DNA of 41,478 nucleotides, taken from Clostridiales bacterium (GTDB lineage: Bacteria > Bacillota > Clostridia > Lachnospirales > WQUN01). Position 1 is the stretch's first letter. Each line of letters opens with the position of its first letter. The notes under the pieces are model-generated. The model ran no database searches. It was given only the letters and a program-made list of their open reading frames with translations, and was not told the origin of the DNA. The stretch is taken from assembly GCA_031269465.1 (NCBI GenBank), contig JAISZB010000315.1, forward strand, positions 1 to 41,478. The letters are read 5' to 3'. This document shows positions 16,006 to 24,248 of this stretch, in pieces. The translations under genes were made by a program, and so were the position numbers.

Positions 16006-17685
16006 ATGAGACTGAAAAGAAACGCCGCTGCTGTCCTTGCACTGCTTTTATCAGTGGTTCTGCTGGCTTCGTGCGCCAATGGAGGAGGCGATGCCAAGGC
16101 CTCGTCAAGCCCTGCCACGGGAAGCGCAACATCAGCGCCAAACGCTGATGTTTCTGCGCCAGAGCCGAGCGCCGACAGCTCAGAGACATCATCTGACGCT
16201 AAAACATATGACAAAAAGCTAACTATCAGTTTTGCCAGCATTATGGTTAAAGACGGAGTAGATTACAATGCTGACGCGTTCTCTAAAATGTGGCAGGAAA
16301 AGTTTAATATTGAGTGGGATGTCATAGGAGTCCTTTGGGACGACTGGGCGGAAAAAATGAGGATTTGGATAAATGCTGGAGATTTGCCCGACCTTTCTAC
16401 ATGGGATTATCAGCATGGAGAGATCTTGACTTACGCGGATCAGGATTTAATCAAGAGGCTTCCCGACGATTGGAAGACTCGCTGGCCAAGCGCCGCTAAA
16501 GCTTACACCGATACCGGCTTAGCGCCTCAGGTAGAAGAAATTCTAGGCGGCACGTACTGCATTCCGAAACCGCGCTTTTCCAATAATAAGCCGGCTGACG
16601 TGCTGCCCAACAATGACGGCATTACATTTAGAAAAGATTGGTTTGAAGCGGTCGGAGCGGAAGTCAAGGACACTTACACTATACAAGAATTGCTGGAAAT
16701 AGCCCGTAAAATCAAGCAGCAGGATCCAGGCGAGCTGGGCGATCGCCTTGTGCCTATTGACATGAACACGGGAAACCTAACAGGAGCTTTCGTTTACAAC
16801 CAATACGCGCACGCAGAGTCTCCGGCGGATTTCTATGTCGGGCCTGACGGCACATATAAATGGGGTCCAGCGGATCCTGAAACCCTGGAAGCGCTCCAGG
16901 TCTATCAAGGAGCCTTTAAGGAAGGGCTTCTCCATCCTGAATTTTACACGATTCTGACCGAAGCGGACTTGCAGGATTATCGCATAAGAGGGGTAGCCGC
17001 AATAATAGCTACCGGTGGAATGACATGGCAGATGAACCACACTGCGAATCAAATAAGCCAGAACCAGGGGCTTGATCCTGCGGTGAGTATGGGAACCGCA
17101 GTCATTCTTGACAAGAATCAAAAATACAACCACGCTGAAGTCATCAATTACTGGACGGCGCAGATATTCCGCCCTGACATTGAAGATGAAAAGTTTGAAC
17201 GCATTATGGACATGCTTGACTATCAGGCGTCAGATGAAGGCCAGCTTGAAGTGCGGCTTGGAATCAAGGATCTGGATTGGAGGCAGGAAGCGGACGGAAC
17301 TTTGGTAAACTTGATAGAAGAAGGAAAATCAGTAGATATCAAGTATGACTCCATCATGCCTCTGTATATGAATATGCTTGTTCTTTCAGACGACTTCGAT
17401 ACGATTAACCCGGCGTATCCCTTGGAATACCGTCAGAAAGTGGACAGCTACTACAAACTTAAGACAGCTCAGTCGGATGCGACGACGCTTGTTCCCACTG
17501 ACTGGAATGTTTTCTTCCACGATTCTCCCGCAAAACGCCAGGTTGCATTCAACTATGAGGACGAATACGCCGAACTGGTGCTTAAGGATGGCGATCTGGA
17601 GGCAAACTGGCAAGCTTGGATAGCAAATAAAATGGTGTTGGTGCAGCCAGTCATAGACGAGCTGAATGCTAGGTTAAATAGCTAG
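16006..17685 (+). CDS. Extracellular sugar-binding lipoprotein of the ABC importer
   Basis: 559-aa solute-binding protein. The signal peptide MRLKRNAAAVLALLLSVVLL leads to a lipobox ending at Cys23 (L-A-S-C), after which a Ser/Ala/Thr-rich linker (about 24-65) joins the mature domain to the membrane. The large two-lobed binding domain is of the family 1 type commonly partnered with LplB/LplC permeases (about 500-550 aa). AGGAGG at 15994-15999 sets the start at ATG 16006; the frame extends a dozen codons upstream inside the preceding gene. It captures the substrate outside the cell and passes it to the two permeases. Two regions with TWDYQHGEIL and GGTYCIPKPRFSNNKP are typical of this group. 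Confidence 0.9.
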   Translation: MRLKRNAAAVLALLLSVVLLASCANGGGDAKASSSPATGSATSAPNADVSAPEPSADSSETSSDAKTYDKKLTISFASIMVKDGVDYNADAFSKMWQEKFNIEWDVIGVLWDDWAEKMRIWINAGDLPDLSTWDYQHGEILTYADQDLIKRLPDDWKTRWPSAAKAYTDTGLAPQVEEILGGTYCIPKPRFSNNKPADVLPNNDGITFRKDWFEAVGAEVKDTYTIQELLEIARKIKQQDPGELGDRLVPIDMNTGNLTGAFVYNQYAHAESPADFYVGPDGTYKWGPADPETLEALQVYQGAFKEGLLHPEFYTILTEADLQDYRIRGVAAIIATGGMTWQMNHTANQISQNQGLDPAVSMGTAVILDKNQKYNHAEVINYWTAQIFRPDIEDEKFERIMDMLDYQASDEGQLEVRLGIKDLDWRQEADGTLVNLIEEGKSVDIKYDSIMPLYMNMLVLSDDFDTINPAYPLEYRQKVDSYYKLKTAQSDATTLVPTDWNVFFHDSPAKRQVAFNYEDEYAELVLKDGDLEANWQAWIANKMVLVQPVIDELNARLNS

Positions 17686-17701
17686 CGATTTTACGAAAAA
17701 A

Positions 17702-17790
17702 CGGGCCTTTACTCTTTTGCGGGGATTGCCTCATAAAAAGAATTATTAGCTTCAATCTGCACGGTTTTCCCTAAAGAGCTTAAAGGCCCG
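17702..17790. repeat. Inverted repeat after the binding-protein gene
   Basis: CGGGCCTTTACTCTT at 17702-17716 pairs with AAGAGCTTAAAGGCCCG at 17774-17790 apart from small bulges, enclosing about 57 nt. It may form a long stem partly isolating the transporter genes from the downstream enzymes, but neither side has a clean U-tract. Confidence 0.45.
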
Positions 17791-17825
17791 GATTTTCACA
17801 GATAAAGCCGGAAGGAATGGTTGGC

Positions 17826-18989
17826 TTGAACCTAAAAAAGCTGAGGGCAATAGACGGCTTAATTGAACAGGCGATAGAGTCGCGCCATATTCCCGGCGCA
17901 AGCGCGCTTGTCTATCTCAATGATCAGGAGCAGTTTTACGCAGAGGCAGGCTTTGCTGATATTAAAAGCGGGATTCCTATAAGACGGGACACTGTCTTTC
18001 GGCTGTTCTCTATGACCAAGCCTGTTACAGGCGCGGCAGCGATGGTGTTGATGCAGGATGGCGAACTTGATCTCAACGATCCGGTTTCAAAATATCTATC
18101 CGGATTCAAGAATCAATTCGCAGCGTCAGGCGCGGGAAGGGTTCCGATAAAACGCGAGATGAAGATATACGACTTGCTGAATATGACTTCCGGCCTCCCC
18201 TATCCATCGCAGGATTTTGAGGCGGGACGGCAAGTTGCGGAAGTTTTTGACGAAGCTTCCGAAGGCGAAATGACTACGTTGGAGCTTGCAAACAGGATAG
18301 GCCAATGCGATCTTGCGTTTCAGCCCGGAGAGCGGTGGCTGTACGGGTCTTCAGCTGATGTTATGGGCGCTGTGATAGAAGCGGTTTCAGGCCAGCCATT
18401 TGGCCGGTTTTTGTCTGAAAGGATTTTCGCTCCGCTTAAAATGCTTGACACCGGGTTCTATGTTCCTCAGGAAAAGCAGGCGCGGCTAGCAAAAACATAT
18501 ATGGAGACAGGTTCTGAAATGGAGGAATGCTCCTCCAGCGGACTTGGAATCAGCTTAAGAATGGAACGCCCTCCGCGTTTCGAATCCGGAGGCGCGGGCT
18601 TGGCCTCCACTATCGACGACTACATGCGCTTCGCGCGCATGCTGCTAAATGGTGGAGAACTGGATGGCGTCAGAATACTGGCGCCGAAGGCGGTCTCTTA
18701 TTTCACTGCCGGGCAGCTGAACGGGATTCAGACGCAAGATCTTGAAGACACCTGGGTAGGCGCACTGGCAGGCTTCAATTACGCGAATTTCTTAAGAATT
18801 TCAGAAAGACCCGAGCGCACGCCGTTTATCGCTTCAGCGGGGGAATACGGCTGGGATGGGGCTATGGGCGTCTACTTCTTGAATTCGCCGAAGGATAAGC
18901 TAAGCTTCATTCTCATGCTGCAGCGCAACATGTCAGGAACCCTTCCTCTTACGCGGCGAATACGCAATGTCATTTTCTCCTCACTTTAG
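17826..18989 (+). CDS. Serine hydrolase of the beta-lactamase/class C esterase family
   Basis: About 387-aa protein with the penicillin-binding-protein/class C beta-lactamase fold. The nucleophile motif S-x-x-K appears as SMTK in FRLFSMTKPVTGAA, the second motif as YGS in RWLYGSSADVMG, and the third region as GEYGWDGAMGVYF. No signal peptide is present, so it is likely a cytoplasmic esterase or deacylase acting on an imported compound and not a cell-wall enzyme. GGAAGG at 17810-17815 is too close to ATG 17817 but ideal for TTG 17826, which I prefer. It lies 140 bp after the binding-protein gene in the same direction. The natural substrate is unknown; an acylated sugar or aromatic ester is possible. 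Confidence 0.85.
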   Translation: MNLKKLRAIDGLIEQAIESRHIPGASALVYLNDQEQFYAEAGFADIKSGIPIRRDTVFRLFSMTKPVTGAAAMVLMQDGELDLNDPVSKYLSGFKNQFAASGAGRVPIKREMKIYDLLNMTSGLPYPSQDFEAGRQVAEVFDEASEGEMTTLELANRIGQCDLAFQPGERWLYGSSADVMGAVIEAVSGQPFGRFLSERIFAPLKMLDTGFYVPQEKQARLAKTYMETGSEMEECSSSGLGISLRMERPPRFESGGAGLASTIDDYMRFARMLLNGGELDGVRILAPKAVSYFTAGQLNGIQTQDLEDTWVGALAGFNYANFLRISERPERTPFIASAGEYGWDGAMGVYFLNSPKDKLSFILMLQRNMSGTLPLTRRIRNVIFSSL

Positions 18990-19017
18990 CAGGCAAGCAT
19001 ATAATGGAGTTGATTCA

Positions 19018-19890
19018 ATGTCGAAGAAAAATGTTAAGATCGGTCATACGGCTATAACCTGGAAAAATGAAGATATCGCGGATGCTGTGAAATATCTGGC
19101 TGAGTTGGGCTTTTGCGGCATTGAGGCTTTTGGATCCCTTATAGAGAAAATGGCTGAGGACGGAACCGCTGAACTTGCAAGGGAACTTAATCTGCCAATC
19201 ATCTCCGCGTACTGCAGCCTGGATATCGTAAATCCAGACGCATGGAATGAATCCCGGGAAAAAATAGAGCGCTGGTCTGAAGTATTAAGCTCGGTCGGGT
19301 GCAAGACAGTCGTGCTTGGAGGCAACAGCGTTTTGCGACGCTCATTCAACTTCCACCTCCATAAAGATCATATCATAAAAACCATAAATGAAGCAGGCAG
19401 GCTGTTTACGGAAAAAGGGCTGCTCTGCTGCTTCCATCCGCATACGGGAACGCCTGTAGAGGCCGAGGAAGAAATACGCCTTGCGGTAGAAGCCTTTGAC
19501 GAAAAATACGTCGCTTTCGCTCCTGATATCGGCCAGATACAAAAAGGCGGATCAGACGCTTTGCAAATAGTAAAGGACTACTATCCATTGATACGCCACA
19601 TGCATTTTAAAGATTACGTCGGCGGGATCACGGAATATGACGCCTGCGGGCAGGAAATCGACATCACTGGATATTTGGGCTACACCCCTCTGGGAAGAGG
19701 CGTTGTAGACCTGTCGGGAGTGCTCGCGTATCTTGAGGAAAAAGATTTCTCCGGCTATGTAATGGTGGAGCTGGACGGCAAGCAGTACGGGAAGGCAGAG
19801 TACACGCTTTGCGATGTGCATCAAAGCGTGTTGGAAAACAAGCGCTATTTAGAAAGCTTGGGATACGAATTCAAAGGGTCGCGCTTTTAG
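19018..19890 (+). CDS. Sugar phosphate isomerase/epimerase-like TIM-barrel protein, copy 1
   Basis: 290-aa xylose-isomerase-like barrel (AP endonuclease 2 superfamily). Such proteins bind a divalent metal and isomerise, epimerise or dehydrate sugars and inosose (IolE-like). Family strands visible are IGHTAITWKNEDI, LAELGFCGIEAFG, LLCCFHPHTGTPVE with an early metal ligand, FAPDIGQIQKGG, IRHMHFKDYVGG and YVMVELDGKQYG; the E, D, H and E ligand positions appear intact. GGAG about ten bases upstream supports ATG 19018. It starts 28 bp after the hydrolase and is followed 26 bp later by a second barrel, so the three are co-transcribed. It acts in the cytosol on the imported sugar or its derivative. 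Confidence 0.87.
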   Translation: MSKKNVKIGHTAITWKNEDIADAVKYLAELGFCGIEAFGSLIEKMAEDGTAELARELNLPIISAYCSLDIVNPDAWNESREKIERWSEVLSSVGCKTVVLGGNSVLRRSFNFHLHKDHIIKTINEAGRLFTEKGLLCCFHPHTGTPVEAEEEIRLAVEAFDEKYVAFAPDIGQIQKGGSDALQIVKDYYPLIRHMHFKDYVGGITEYDACGQEIDITGYLGYTPLGRGVVDLSGVLAYLEEKDFSGYVMVELDGKQYGKAEYTLCDVHQSVLENKRYLESLGYEFKGSRF

Positions 19891-19916
19891 GCAAGCATAT
19901 ATTCCAGGAGGTTCTT

Positions 19917-20816
19917 ATGAGCAATAAAGATTCAATGAAGATAGGATTTGTAGGCTTCATCTATTCTCCGCCGCCGGAAATAGAGGATCATATCGAGCGG
20001 ATTAAATGGCAGACAGCAAAGGTTCATGAATTGGGAGGAAGTGTATTCCATCTGGGCGGCATGCCGCTTTTGCCGGATGACTGGGCCAAGATTGAAGACT
20101 TGAAAGGCTATATTGACAGCATAGATGTGGAGCTTGAGATAGGAACTCCTTTTGTATTCGGACTCACAGGCGACGATAAAAAACAATTCCGAGCTGATCT
20201 TCTCAACCAGATCAAAAAGGCTAAGAAGCTCGGCATTAAAATCATGCGCGCAGGCTATGGAAAGCTAAAGCTTCCTACCAGCCGTTTTAACAAAAGCTAT
20301 CCTTTGGCTGAGCACAAGAAATTTGTCATAGACAACCTTATAGAAGCAGGAAAGATTTTTGAATCTGAAGATATATATTTCGCCCTTGAGAATCACTGCG
20401 ATTTTTTAGCGAGGGAATTTGTGGAGTTCTTTACCGCTGTAAATAACAAGCATGTCGGCTGCGCGCTGGATACAGCCAACGGCTACACAGTATTCGATGA
20501 CGCCAATGACGAAGTGGAAATGCTTGCGCCATTTGCCGTTACTACGCATATCAAGGATATGTCCATAGTTGAGGCAGACCCTCAGCTGGGCATCTGCCCT
20601 TTCGTATCCGTAGGTTGCGCGCTCGGAGACGGCAATGTAGACATCCCTCGCGCCATTGAGGTCTTGGATGAAAAGAGTCCCTTCTCGAACGGATTGCATC
20701 TGATAGTAGAGCAAGGCTGGTTTGACTTAAGAGGCATAGAAGATCCCCAGGCATATCAGTATGCATGCCTGGAAAAAAGCATGATCTACTTGAAGGAATT
20801 GCTGGGAAGGAAGTAG
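19917..20816 (+). CDS. Sugar phosphate isomerase/epimerase-like TIM-barrel protein, copy 2
   Basis: 299-aa relative of the preceding gene but clearly divergent, so not a recent duplicate. Visible blocks are MKIGFVGFIYSPP, LGIKIMRAGYGKL, DIYFALENHCDF (Glu ligand), HVGCALDTANGY (Asp ligand), TTHIKDMSIVE (His ligand) and LHLIVEQGWFD (final Glu). AGGAGG at 19904-19909 and ATG 19917 have standard spacing. Two different barrels in tandem suggest two successive isomerisation or epimerisation/dehydration steps in one pathway. Confidence 0.85.
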   Translation: MSNKDSMKIGFVGFIYSPPPEIEDHIERIKWQTAKVHELGGSVFHLGGMPLLPDDWAKIEDLKGYIDSIDVELEIGTPFVFGLTGDDKKQFRADLLNQIKKAKKLGIKIMRAGYGKLKLPTSRFNKSYPLAEHKKFVIDNLIEAGKIFESEDIYFALENHCDFLAREFVEFFTAVNNKHVGCALDTANGYTVFDDANDEVEMLAPFAVTTHIKDMSIVEADPQLGICPFVSVGCALGDGNVDIPRAIEVLDEKSPFSNGLHLIVEQGWFDLRGIEDPQAYQYACLEKSMIYLKELLGRK

Positions 20817-21074
20817 TCTTGCGTTTGAAGCGGAAGCGAAGCCTTCTTGGATTTTCTCTCTTGCGATAGTTGCATCGCTTTACGAGGCGGATTAGCTCGC
20901 TGAACCTTTGAAATGAAAGACTATCGACAACTTGCATCATCTTCCATCATCTTCCACGTATCAAGATGCAAGCATGCCTGGAGTTAAGCCCGGTTAAAGT
21001 CTAGCCGGCTACTTAATGAAAGGTAATAATAAAGGCAGAGGAATTGTTGCTTCTTTATTTTTTGAGGTGAAGTA

Positions 21075-21905
21075 ATGCAAAGAGGAAAAGAGTTGGCAAG
21101 AGATGTAGCGAACTGGCGGCCAAAGAAAGGCGAAATGGCTTTCTGGTGGCTGGGCCAGCTCGGTTTTATTGTTAAAACTGAAAACTCGGTTCTTGTGTTC
21201 GATCCATTTTTAGAGGATTCCCCGTCTAGACTGATTCCCCCTATTATAGACGCCGAGGATTTGGATTTCGCGGACTATGTGCTGGGAACTCATGATCACG
21301 GGGATCATATCGACAAAAAGGCTTGGAAGGCAATATCTATCATAGCTCCTGATACAAAATTCGTTGTGCCAGCTTTTTCCAAAGACGTCATAGCGAAAGA
21401 CGTGCCGCTTGATGAAAGCAGAATGATAGCGATGAATGATGGCGCGGTGTTTAGAGATGAAGCAAAGGGCATTGTTATAAAAGCGATTCCAGCCGCCCAT
21501 GAGTTTCTTGATCGGGATCCCGAAACCGGATTTTATCAGAGCTTAGGCTATATAGTTGAAGTGGATGGCCTGAGAATCTGCCATACAGGCGACACTTGCA
21601 AGTATGAGGGCATGGAAGCGAAGTTGATTGACGCCGGCCCGATTGACGCGTTGTTTCTGCCCATCAACGGACGCGACGGATTCCGCCTGCGCATGGGCAT
21701 AATAGGGAACATGGATTTCCGTGAAGCTGTTGATCTGGCAGGCGCGGTAAAACCCGGCATTACGGTTCCGGCTCATTACGATATGTTTGCGGGCAATAGT
21801 GAAAATCCATATAATTTCATAATGTCTTTGGAAACGAAATTTCCTGAAAGGAAGTTCTGGGTTGGAGGGCATGGCGAGCGCGTGGTACTTTCACGCGATG
21901 AATAG
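21075..21905 (+). CDS. UlaG-like metallo-beta-lactamase-fold hydrolase
   Basis: 276-aa cytoplasmic MBL-fold protein. The zinc motif HxHxDH is present as THDHGDHID (about residues 74-82), followed by AAHEF with a later His, HTGDT with the bridging Asp, and the C-terminal PAHYDMFAGNSENP. The same order is seen in UlaG, which opens L-ascorbate-6-phosphate lactone. The N-terminal MAFWWLGQLGFIVKT also fits this group. GAGGTGA is eight bases before the ATG. It follows the TIM barrels after a 258-bp gap. With the SMP-30-like protein it gives the locus two possible lactonases, which points to a sugar lactone or aldonate intermediate. Ascorbate itself is not supported, because no PTS genes are present. 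Confidence 0.85.
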   Translation: MQRGKELARDVANWRPKKGEMAFWWLGQLGFIVKTENSVLVFDPFLEDSPSRLIPPIIDAEDLDFADYVLGTHDHGDHIDKKAWKAISIIAPDTKFVVPAFSKDVIAKDVPLDESRMIAMNDGAVFRDEAKGIVIKAIPAAHEFLDRDPETGFYQSLGYIVEVDGLRICHTGDTCKYEGMEAKLIDAGPIDALFLPINGRDGFRLRMGIIGNMDFREAVDLAGAVKPGITVPAHYDMFAGNSENPYNFIMSLETKFPERKFWVGGHGERVVLSRDE

Positions 21906-21910
21906 CATTC

Positions 21911-21948
21911 AAAGCCGTTAAACCATAGGCTTTAAAAGACCGTCTTTT
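21911..21948 (+). terminator. Possible weak terminator after the UlaG-like gene
   Basis: AAAGCC at 21911-21916 pairs with GGCTTT at 21928-21933, and AAAAGAC/GTCTTTT immediately follows at 21934-21948. The tail is only partly T-rich, so efficiency is doubtful. Confidence 0.35.
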
Positions 21949-21996
21949 CTTTATTGCCCGCTTGGGAGCAGAAATACGGTTTTGCATGTGAAATTT

Positions 21997-22051
21997 CCTG
22001 TATTGAAGTTTGATTATACAACGCAAGTGGATAATCAACCTCCAATTCAGG
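21997..22051. repeat. Dispersed palindromic repeat, short variant
   Basis: CCTGTATTGAAGTTTGATTA at 21997-22016 faces TAATCAACCTCCAATTCAGG at 22032-22051 with a few mismatches. The interior ACAACGCAAGTGG is much shorter than in other copies. The 3' flank TACATTTGGTTGCAAATCGG matches the family flank. This is the rightmost copy I found in the window. Confidence 0.65.
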
Positions 22052-22185
22052 TACATTTGGTTGCAAATCGGCAAAAATGAAAGTTAGCGAAGTTCTCTGC
22101 TTTACTAAGATGCTTTTCTTTAACCTTATACTGGCGATAGATGCGAAGCGTTTATTGCTGGAATCAACGAAAGGGGAATGTACAA

Positions 22186-23163
22186 TTGCCTGAAAAAATA
22201 CTTGTGACGGGCGGCTCTGGCAGGCTCGGAGCCTTGCTCTGCCCATTTCTGAAAGAAAAAGGCTACAAAGTCACCAACTTTGATTTGAATCCGCCTCCCG
22301 TCGGTTCTCCAGCCGCTGGAATCCCATTCGTAAAGGGGGATTTCTGCAACCTGGGCGAATGCCTCAGGGCGATATCCTTGGCGCAAGCTGACGCAATCGT
22401 GCATCTGGGCGCCATCCCATACAACACCGAACTTCTGCCTCCACACGCCCTCGACTACGACCCTGCGGCCTACAGCGGCCTCCGCTACGCTCAGCGCATG
22501 CCGGAGGATTCTACTATGCGCATAAATACAATGGGAACATTCTATGTATACGATGCAGCAAGACGCTTGGGAGTTAAAGACGTAGTCGCAGCCTCGAGCT
22601 ACTTTACGCTTGGCATAGGCTTTAGACTTAGCGGTACATCCTACGAACCAGCGTACTTGCCGATGGACGAGTTGCACCCGAGCCTGCCCGAAGACAGCTA
22701 CAGCCTCTCCAAGATGCTTGGCGAGGAGATAGGCAGGGCATTCGCCCGCGCTTATGGGATCAGGAGCATAGCCCTGCGGCTGCTCGGCGTGTACTTCGAC
22801 TACCTTGATCCCAGCGGCTCCGGACGCTCGCGGCACGGCGCTCCCGTACCGCAGGCGGAAGGCTCAGAGCTAGACATGCTAAACGGCAACACCTATCAGT
22901 ACGTCGACGCGCGAGACATCTGCAATATTATCGATCTTTCCCTTCAGAAGATAGGATCCCCGGAGCTTGAACCGTTCGAGCCGTTTTTCGTAGCAACCGA
23001 TACAATCTACAAAGAGTCTACACGCGACGTAATCGCCAAGCGCTGGCCGAGGCTGGCTGAAATGGGTGCGGGCATCGAAGGATCCGACGGCCTCATATCC
23101 ATTGAGAAAGCGCGCCGCTTGCTTGGCTATGTTCCCCAGTTTTCTTGGCGCGATGCCAAATAG
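22186..23163 (+). CDS. NAD-dependent epimerase/dehydratase (extended SDR)
   Basis: 325-aa extended short-chain dehydrogenase. The Rossmann glycine motif is GGSGRLG in ILVTGGSGRLG at the N-terminus, the HLGAIPYNT strand follows, and the catalytic triad is represented by ASSYFTLG (Ser) and YSLSK (Tyr-xxx-Lys). Overall it resembles the uronate dehydrogenase-like branch more than UDP-galactose epimerases, though I cannot fix the substrate. The TTG at 22186 is chosen because AAGGGG at 22170-22175 is well spaced and because the frame upstream to 22141 would extend before the Rossmann strand. It is the last gene of the locus and is followed by a perfect palindrome. An oxidation of a uronate or sugar acid would fit the lactonases nearby. 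Confidence 0.85.
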   Translation: MPEKILVTGGSGRLGALLCPFLKEKGYKVTNFDLNPPPVGSPAAGIPFVKGDFCNLGECLRAISLAQADAIVHLGAIPYNTELLPPHALDYDPAAYSGLRYAQRMPEDSTMRINTMGTFYVYDAARRLGVKDVVAASSYFTLGIGFRLSGTSYEPAYLPMDELHPSLPEDSYSLSKMLGEEIGRAFARAYGIRSIALRLLGVYFDYLDPSGSGRSRHGAPVPQAEGSELDMLNGNTYQYVDARDICNIIDLSLQKIGSPELEPFEPFFVATDTIYKESTRDVIAKRWPRLAEMGAGIEGSDGLISIEKARRLLGYVPQFSWRDAK

Positions 23164-23256
23164 GTTGGCTTCATGGATTTATGATATAAGGACTTAATCT
23201 CAATTAGCTGATTGAGTAGTTGCAAACATTCTTAGTTAAATAAGCCATTTTGAATA

Positions 23257-23312
23257 AAAAGCAAAAGGCGCCATGTCGGTGAATATTCACCGACATGGCG
23301 CCTTTTGCTTTT
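23257..23312. terminator. Perfect 56-bp palindrome, bidirectional terminator
   Basis: 28-bp arms with no spacer: AAAAGCAAAAGGCGCC at the left edge mirrors GGCGCCTTTTGCTTTT at the right, and the centre is TGAATATTCA. The A-rich entry and T-rich exit make it a likely terminator for the epimerase operon, and being symmetric it would also stop transcription from the right. Confidence 0.75.
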
Positions 23313-23633
23313 AAGTTGGGATCAGGCTGTACCTTAAGGCTTTACCTTAGGCGATTCTAAGTTATTTGGGTCTGCAATGCAAAGTCAAGATAAACGACTG
23401 GAAAGAGTTAATTATGCTTTAGAATATTTGTTCTACTCCTGATGCTCATCAGATTTACAGAGGGATATTTAAGTAAAATTATTGGTGTTAGTAGAAAGCA
23501 TTGATAGCTTATTTTCGAATTGACGTTCGATTCATGTTCAGTTTCTAAATGTCGATTTATTGAGAATTATATGGTGGTTGAAATGGAAATTACCTTCCTT
23601 TATTATACATCAATTAAAGCTCAAGAAAAAATC

Positions 23634-23662
23634 ATTCCATATAATATAGTATTATATGGAAT
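23634..23662. repeat. AT-rich palindrome in the spacer
   Basis: ATTCCATATAATA and TATTATATGGAAT are perfectly complementary 13-bp arms around TAG. It could be an operator or a small hairpin. No promoter is obvious beside it, and its role is unknown. Confidence 0.45.
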
Positions 23663-24248
23663 GCATATATTTTCAGTTTGCTTTTAAGCAATCCATATAA
23701 TACAGTGAAGGCTTTTCTTGGCCTGATAGGTTTTCTTCTCATCCTACTGAGTTAATAATAAATTTAAAAGAGATTTGATTTTAAATGCAGCATAATCTTT
23801 TAGTCTAATAAGAATTGGGAAAAACGCAATCTAATCTGCTTTTGAGCTTCTCATCATAACTGATCTGATCTCTAGACAGATCAACCATCATACCCCTTAC
23901 GATGTATTCCACGTTTTTGCCATTTGATTACTCTAAGAAATAAAGAAGCTATCATTAAATGGCTATTGCTTAGGTTTCACATTTATCACAGAGAGCAATG
24001 AGGTTTTTTATCTATGAAGTATACCAAATCAAAAGTCTAAAAATAGCAATATTCACAGTTTAACTTATGTTGTACTGAGTTCATACCTTTGAATATGACC
24101 ATTTATTTCGATGAAATAATCCATCAAAAAAAATAATGTCTTGGGATTGATTTCGAGCATTAATTGAAAATGCTAGAAAAAATAAACTCTCATGTTTGAG
24201 GTTTTTACACATATCGAGTTTTGCTTTAAATTCTTGTAAGGATGGAGA

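Larger units (their letters stand above)
23164..24248. other. AT-rich spacer before the glycosyltransferases
   Basis: No gene is visible. Apart from the terminator at 23257-23312 and the palindrome at 23634-23662, I see only AT-rich sequence with no conserved frame. No member of the left-side palindrome family is found from here rightward. Confidence 0.55.
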
